NCBI RefSeq assembly: GCF_014643635.1
Contig: NZ_BMJV01000008.1
Coordinates: 103,493 to 167,492 of the forward strand
Reading direction: 5' to 3'
DNA: 64,000 bases
DNA from: Salipiger pallidus
Lineage (GTDB): Bacteria > Pseudomonadota > Alphaproteobacteria > Rhodobacterales > Rhodobacteraceae
Below are positions 59,974 to 64,000 of this stretch, in pieces (the stretch's first letter is position 1; each line of letters starts with the position of its first letter). The position numbers and the translations under genes were made by a program. Under the pieces are notes generated by a model. That model was not told where the DNA came from. It searched no databases and saw only the letters and a list, made by a program, of their open reading frames with translations.

Positions 59974-61844
59974 TCTCCGTCGTTCTCCTTGTTGTGTTGG
60001 GTTCCTGGTTTCGTGGAAGCAAGGTCAGCGGCGGTAGCGACATTGCGCTCGAAAACCGCGCCGTAGTCCTGCCCGTCTGGACTGAAGGGCTTGATCCCCG
60101 CAGCGGCCAGCTTGGGCCGGAGCGCTTGCCAAGGCATGCCAAGCTCGACGGCCAGGCCGCGCAGGGTCACGAACCGCTCATGGAAAGCGGCGAGGTCGCC
60201 TGGCGCCAGGAAGCGCTGCCGCGCATTGATCTTGGGGTGCCGGCCTTCCGTGGACGGGACATGCCCTTCGCGCACCAGCCGCATGGCGGCAGAGCGGGTT
60301 AGACCGCACTGGCGGGCGAAGACATCGATACTGAGACCCGGCGCCTCGGGGCGCTCCAGAAGGCGCTCGATCTCGCCTTTCGTGACCACGATGCTGGCAT
60401 AGCCATCACGGTTGGTGTGCCGGCCGATCCGCTGAACCCTGCCGCCCTCGAGCAGCTTCAGGACCGTGCCGGGGGAGACCTTGAGGCTTTGCGCCGTCGT
60501 CGGGATGTCATCCCAGCCGTGCATGCTCACGTAGATCGGCTCGGCCCCGGTCAACAGGCTTTCCAGGTGCGGGTGCGCAGCACGGACGTCCCAGAGTGGC
60601 TTGTGATCTCCGCCATCGATCACGGGCGGGAAATGACCCTCTTTTCGCAAAAGCTCGAACTGCGAGCGTGACATGTTCAATGCTTCCTGGAAGTCCTTTG
60701 CGGACACCAGGGTGTTGATCCGGTCGAGATGTGGCTGCGCTGCCCTGGCATCGAACAGCTCCCACTGGTCATCGCGGCCGGTCTCGGCGGGCCGGACGAG
60801 ATCGATATCGGCCAGCAGCTTCCGCAGGCGCCGAGGATCCATGCCAAGCTCGCGCGCGGCGGTCCGGACCGAGTGGACCTTTCGCTCCAGCACAGGCTCT
60901 CCCATGAGATCGTCGCCCGGACCTAGTGGCCAGGTGCTGGCGATGTGGTCGCGGAGAAGCTCCCGGAAGGGGGCATAGGCCTCGCCCAGGAGGTCGAACG
61001 CGAGCCGGTCATAGAGCGCGCCGTACTTCTTCTTGGGGCCGTCGGTCGGCTCGCCAATCGTCTCCTGCAGTTGCATCAGGGTGTCGCGGACCGTCGCTTC
61101 CCCTTCGGTCGCGAAGCGGAAGCCCATCTCGAAGGACATCCAGGCACGCTCCGGGCCGAACTTCTTCCACTTCGGGTATCTGACCGCCCAGATGGCGCGG
61201 CCGAGCAACTCGCAGAAATGTGCTGCGGCGTAGAGGTCGAACTGATCCAGCCAGCTCTCCGTGGGGGTGCCCGCGAGGCGCGCTTCGATCCATTCATCGA
61301 ACGGGTTGGGGGCGCGAGGCTCCTTGTCCAGTTTTCCGGCCCATACGCCGGGCGCGATCTCGGCCAAGCGAGCGGCAGCGTCGTAGCGCCGGCTGACATT
61401 GGCCTCGGCCCATAGCGGAACGAGAGGATGGTGATGCTTCAGGCAGAGTGTCGCAGGCCGGAAGAGCCAGTGGCCCCTGATGTACATGTCGCCTTCAAAA
61501 CTGTCTTGGGCGGTTTCCGCATCCTCCCGCAGACAGGCAGGACAGCCCCGGACGGTGCTTTCCTTGATGGCCTTGGCATGAAAGCGATTGCCGCGGAACT
61601 CGTGCTCTCGGTTGCCCAGGTAGAGGGGCGACCAGCGCCGCAGGTCCTCGACGTCAGCCGCGCTGAGATCTGCCAGACGGGCCAGGGCCTCAGGATTGCC
61701 GTCGATTACCTTGCTGAAGGACAGCCCCATGTCGGTGCAGAAGCCCGCAGTATCCACGCCGTTCATCGCGGCGAGGCGCGATGCGAAGGAGAGGGCAGTT
61801 TCCCGATCCTGGAGATCGGGCGCGAGGGGGAGTGGTGTGGTCAA
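59970..61844 (-). CDS. TniQ-like zinc-finger protein with five predicted HTH motifs
   Basis: A 624-residue protein. Its N-terminal region (1-150) is TniQ-like: LSFASRLAAMNGVD, then GCPACL (Cys101, Cys104) and LCLKHHHPL (Cys134, His137), a CxxC-x29-CxxH zinc finger. After a middle domain, five HTH-like segments follow at about 326-350, 383-405, 448-472, 506-530 and 561-585 (for example VRTAARELGMDPRRLRKLL and IDVFARQCGLTRSAAMRLV). TniQ proteins normally select targets for Tn7/Tn5053-type transposons, but no tniA or tniB is present. It overlaps neighbours by 4 bases on both sides. Confidence 0.82.
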   Translation of the reverse strand: MTTPLPLAPDLQDRETALSFASRLAAMNGVDTAGFCTDMGLSFSKVIDGNPEALARLADLSAADVEDLRRWSPLYLGNREHEFRGNRFHAKAIKESTVRGCPACLREDAETAQDSFEGDMYIRGHWLFRPATLCLKHHHPLVPLWAEANVSRRYDAAARLAEIAPGVWAGKLDKEPRAPNPFDEWIEARLAGTPTESWLDQFDLYAAAHFCELLGRAIWAVRYPKWKKFGPERAWMSFEMGFRFATEGEATVRDTLMQLQETIGEPTDGPKKKYGALYDRLAFDLLGEAYAPFRELLRDHIASTWPLGPGDDLMGEPVLERKVHSVRTAARELGMDPRRLRKLLADIDLVRPAETGRDDQWELFDARAAQPHLDRINTLVSAKDFQEALNMSRSQFELLRKEGHFPPVIDGGDHKPLWDVRAAHPHLESLLTGAEPIYVSMHGWDDIPTTAQSLKVSPGTVLKLLEGGRVQRIGRHTNRDGYASIVVTKGEIERLLERPEAPGLSIDVFARQCGLTRSAAMRLVREGHVPSTEGRHPKINARQRFLAPGDLAAFHERFVTLRGLAVELGMPWQALRPKLAAAGIKPFSPDGQDYGAVFERNVATAADLASTKPGTQHNKENDGE

Positions 61845-62107
61845 CGCGGCGCCTCGCGGTTTTTGGGGGCTCGCTCACTAGGCTCGGCCTTTTGCGCGCG
61901 AGAGGGCCTCGCTGCGGGGCATCGATCCTGATGAGCGTAAAGCAGGTGGCCGGGGATCGGCGGGGCGCTTTCGACGAAGCGTTTTACGCGCTGCGGATCA
62001 GGTTCAGCCGAGCGCGTGGTCTGCCGGTAGGCGATGACGACATGAATAAGGCCAACCAGACAGACCAGTATCCCCGAGATCGAAATGATCGCATCAAACG
62101 GCATCAT
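61841..62107 (-). CDS. Small single-pass membrane protein
   Basis: An 88-residue protein with one N-terminal transmembrane helix (MPFDAIISISGILVCLVGLIHVVIAY) and a basic, Pro/Arg-rich soluble tail. It overlaps the metallophosphoesterase stop and the TniQ-like start by 4 bases each, so it is translated as part of the same unit. No family recognised; it could anchor a partner at the membrane. Confidence 0.7.
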   Translation of the reverse strand: MMPFDAIISISGILVCLVGLIHVVIAYRQTTRSAEPDPQRVKRFVESAPPIPGHLLYAHQDRCPAARPSRAQKAEPSERAPKNREAPR

Positions 62108-63252
62108 TCAGAACCTGGCCGTGTCTGGCCGAGCGCGACGATGACATCGGTTGCGTAGTACGCGTCTCCTTCCGGCACGACAGGGCAGGCGCATCCTCTC
62201 AACGCGTGGCGCAGAAAAACGCGCGTTTCGGGTGTGAGCCTGTCCACCAGGACAGGAATGCCGGTTTCGCTGCACCGAAGCGCGTACTTGAAGTCCTGCT
62301 CGAGTGCCTGGCGGTCGGCCGGCAGTTCCCTAGGCTCACTCGCGGACTGCGTGTCCAGCGCCGCCGCAATGAAGCAGACCTCCGCCAGGTCATCCTCGTC
62401 GTCGCCGTGATTCTCGTCCGGGTAGCCAATCGAGATGTTCTGAATGCGTGTCCCAGCAACCACGGAAGAAAGTCGTCGGTGGGAATGACCGAAGAACCAG
62501 GTTTCGATGTCGCTCCGCTCGAGGACTTCGGTCAGGTCTGAGTGGAAGGCTGGTGTGAGACCATCGACTGGGCCTCCTGCCGACGGGTGCGGGCCGTGGT
62601 GAGTGACAACAAAGGTCCTGCCATTGCCGGCGAAATGTGGGGTCGCCAGTCTTTCTTCCAGCCAAGCGCGGTGTTCCCCATGCACGGCGATTATGTCCTC
62701 AGGTGTAACCGGGACAATGCGGCGCGGCAGCACCTCGCCCGGGTCGAGCCAGTCATGACCAGACGCTTCGGTGGAGATCATGTCGAAGTCGCGCATGAAC
62801 CGGCGTGCGTAGTTCTTGGCAGCCTCCTGATCCCACAGTAGCTCGAAGTCGGTCCAAAGCGTGGCGCAGAGATACCGGTCGCTGCGATGGCGGAGTTCGG
62901 TCTTCTGCGCGAACCAACTCCCGCTGGCGTGAATCAGGTCACGGAGCCGGTTCTCGTCGTCAAGCCGCCCAGAATAGTAGTCGTGATTTCCGGGGACGAT
63001 GTAGATGCGATCGGCGGGCACATAGCGGGTCAGGTAGGCGAGCGCGTCCTGCAGAGACGGGCCGAAGGCGTCGGACAGGTCACCCGCGACGATCAAGGCA
63101 TCGACGTTTTCCCCGAGCAGCCGATCTTCGAGGCCATGAAACTCGAGCGGGTTACTTCCATGCCAAAAATGGGACTTGAGGTGGAGGTCGGCCACTACTG
63201 CGACCGCCCCGCCATTGTCCGGGATTTCGATAACGGTGGGGGCGGCCAACAT
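62104..63252 (-). CDS. Metallophosphoesterase with extra C-terminal domain
   Basis: A 382-residue calcineurin-like phosphoesterase. All five metal motifs are present: DLH (22-24), GDLSD (57-61), GNHD (88-91), VTHHGPH (216-222) and GHSH (255-258). The first 265 residues form the catalytic domain. About 90 C-terminal residues (TPETRVFLRHALRGCACPVVPEGDAYYATDVIVAL) are not typical and may bind a partner. The substrate could be a nucleotide, phosphoprotein or nucleic acid. It is the first gene of a coupled four-gene operon with a small membrane protein and the TniQ-like protein. Confidence 0.85.
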   Translation of the reverse strand: MLAAPTVIEIPDNGGAVAVVADLHLKSHFWHGSNPLEFHGLEDRLLGENVDALIVAGDLSDAFGPSLQDALAYLTRYVPADRIYIVPGNHDYYSGRLDDENRLRDLIHASGSWFAQKTELRHRSDRYLCATLWTDFELLWDQEAAKNYARRFMRDFDMISTEASGHDWLDPGEVLPRRIVPVTPEDIIAVHGEHRAWLEERLATPHFAGNGRTFVVTHHGPHPSAGGPVDGLTPAFHSDLTEVLERSDIETWFFGHSHRRLSSVVAGTRIQNISIGYPDENHGDDEDDLAEVCFIAAALDTQSASEPRELPADRQALEQDFKYALRCSETGIPVLVDRLTPETRVFLRHALRGCACPVVPEGDAYYATDVIVALGQTRPGSE

Positions 63253-63523
63253 AGCCTCCGATGAATTCGAGCGAGTTTTGACCCACAGAGAGCGCAGGCC
63301 GCGTCACGGCTGATCGGGAGGAGTTGGAATGCTCGCCTCGCTCAGTCGAGGGTAAAGATGCTCTTAAGTTGGATGGATTGCAAAACGTTGATAATAAATG
63401 GTTTTTCGCAACGTTCCTGGCAGCCCCAAGCCCCTGGATTCGCTGGACTTAAGGCCTCAACAAGTTTCTTTTTCGCAAAAGACTCGAGGCCGTCATTCAT
63501 CCAGACCGCAGAATTCTGGGCGG

Positions 63524-64000
63524 CTAGACATCAACGGTGCGGGCGGAGCCGCCGTTGGCGGGGCTTTCGGTCAATTTTTCTCGGAGCCACGAGAGCAGTG
63601 CATCGGTCTCCGCATGGTTGCCGCGGCGAGTGCCGCGGAAGACCGAGATCTCTGTCGGGCTGAAGACCGCCTCATCGCAAAGCCTCACGAGCTTGCCGTC
63701 TGCGATGAGCCCACTTACCGTGTTGCGCCAGCCGAGCGCGATCCCCTGACCTGCGACCGCCGCCTGTAGCACCAAGGGAAAGCTGTCGAAGCCGGTGATC
63801 CGCGCGCTTTTCGGCATGGGGCGTCCGACGGCCTCGAACCAGTCCGGCCAATCCATCCAGTCCTGCGGCAGGACCCGGTGCGACAGCAGCGGGTATCGGG
63901 CCAGTCCCGCAGCAGGAAGCGGTAGCGCTCCGGACGGCACGAGGCCTGGGGCGGCCACGGGAAAGATCTCGTCCGAGGCGGTGAAGGCCAGACGCGCCGA
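63524..64000 (-). CDS. LysR-family transcriptional regulator, C-terminal part (runs off right edge)
   Basis: 159 codons of the effector-binding domain; the N-terminal HTH lies beyond the window. SARLAFTASDEIFPVAAPGLVPSG, WMDWPDWFEAVGRPMPKSARITGFDSFPLVLQAAVAGQGIALGWRNTVSGLIADGKLVRLCDEAV is typical of the GcvA-like LysR group. It ends RTVDV. Its regulated genes are likely outside the window. The gap before it (63253-63523) has AT-rich stretches but no recognised gene. Confidence 0.88.
   Translation of the reverse strand, partial: SARLAFTASDEIFPVAAPGLVPSGALPLPAAGLARYPLLSHRVLPQDWMDWPDWFEAVGRPMPKSARITGFDSFPLVLQAAVAGQGIALGWRNTVSGLIADGKLVRLCDEAVFSPTEISVFRGTRRGNHAETDALLSWLREKLTESPANGGSARTVDV

Noticed and set aside
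59970..61844. Tn7/Tn5053-type transposon
   Set aside because: Only the TniQ-like gene is present. No DDE transposase, AAA regulator or terminal inverted repeats were found nearby.

Overview
The window is a GC-rich chromosomal segment from an alphaproteobacterium, most likely a marine Rhodobacteraceae (Roseobacter-group) strain. The evidence is the combination of a DctPQM-type TRAP transporter, heterotetrameric sarcosine oxidase soxBDAG, an aa3 oxidase subunit I followed by a DUF2244 gene, a TctCBA transporter with divergent tctDE, xdhABC beside a BMP-type ABC transporter, an adenosylcobalamin-dependent ribonucleotide reductase, and a GC-rich palindromic intergenic repeat of the kind common in this family. 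The species cannot be named from the sequence.

Layout. 0-5.3 kb: end of a TRAP operon (minus), dusA (plus), then ccmI, ruvX and a DUF1289 gene (minus). 5.4-12.7 kb: the sarcosine oxidase operon, interrupted between soxB and soxD by two unrelated genes, then sodB with a clear terminator. 12.8-17.4 kb: a DMT exporter and mnmD, divergent from a stand-alone FAD oxidoreductase that may be the missing half of MnmC, then a UbiH-type hydroxylase and a HAD nucleotidase. 17.5-25.2 kb: a GntR regulator, a cellulose-synthase-like glycosyltransferase with a structured leader and a CtrA-like box, carA, a YqeY gene, a second glycosyltransferase, DUF2244 and ctaD with a perfect FNR box upstream. 25.2-34.4 kb: a broken DUF1127 gene, lipB, tRNA-Leu(GAG), a YbjQ protein, tctCBA divergent from tctDE plus a periplasmic binding protein, and slyX. 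34.4-49.4 kb: dnaE, a hydrolase, xdhABC and a four-gene BMP-type transporter that together look like a purine or nucleoside uptake and oxidation unit, and a YdcF-like gene. 49.5-53.4 kb: an outer-membrane barrel protein, DUF1489 and nrdJ.

From about 53.4 to 63.5 kb the character changes. Orphan genes, almost all on the minus strand, sit in partly lower-GC DNA between nrdJ and a LysR regulator cut by the right edge. Two gene sets stand out as possible undescribed systems. The first is an operon with 4-bp overlaps encoding a metallophosphoesterase, a small membrane protein, a TniQ-like zinc-finger protein with five predicted HTH motifs, and a small frameshifted protein. The second is a 73-residue helical protein translationally coupled to an 825-residue SMC/RecF-like ATPase with a CxxC hook and a Cys-rich C-terminal module. 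Neighbours are an amber-interrupted DUF2971 gene and an orphan of unknown function. Short direct repeats flank two of these orphan genes. No integrase, transposase or CRISPR array was seen.

A palindromic repeat family occurs at least five times outside the island. One copy is read in frame inside xdhB, and another overlaps the likely start of the YdcF-like gene.
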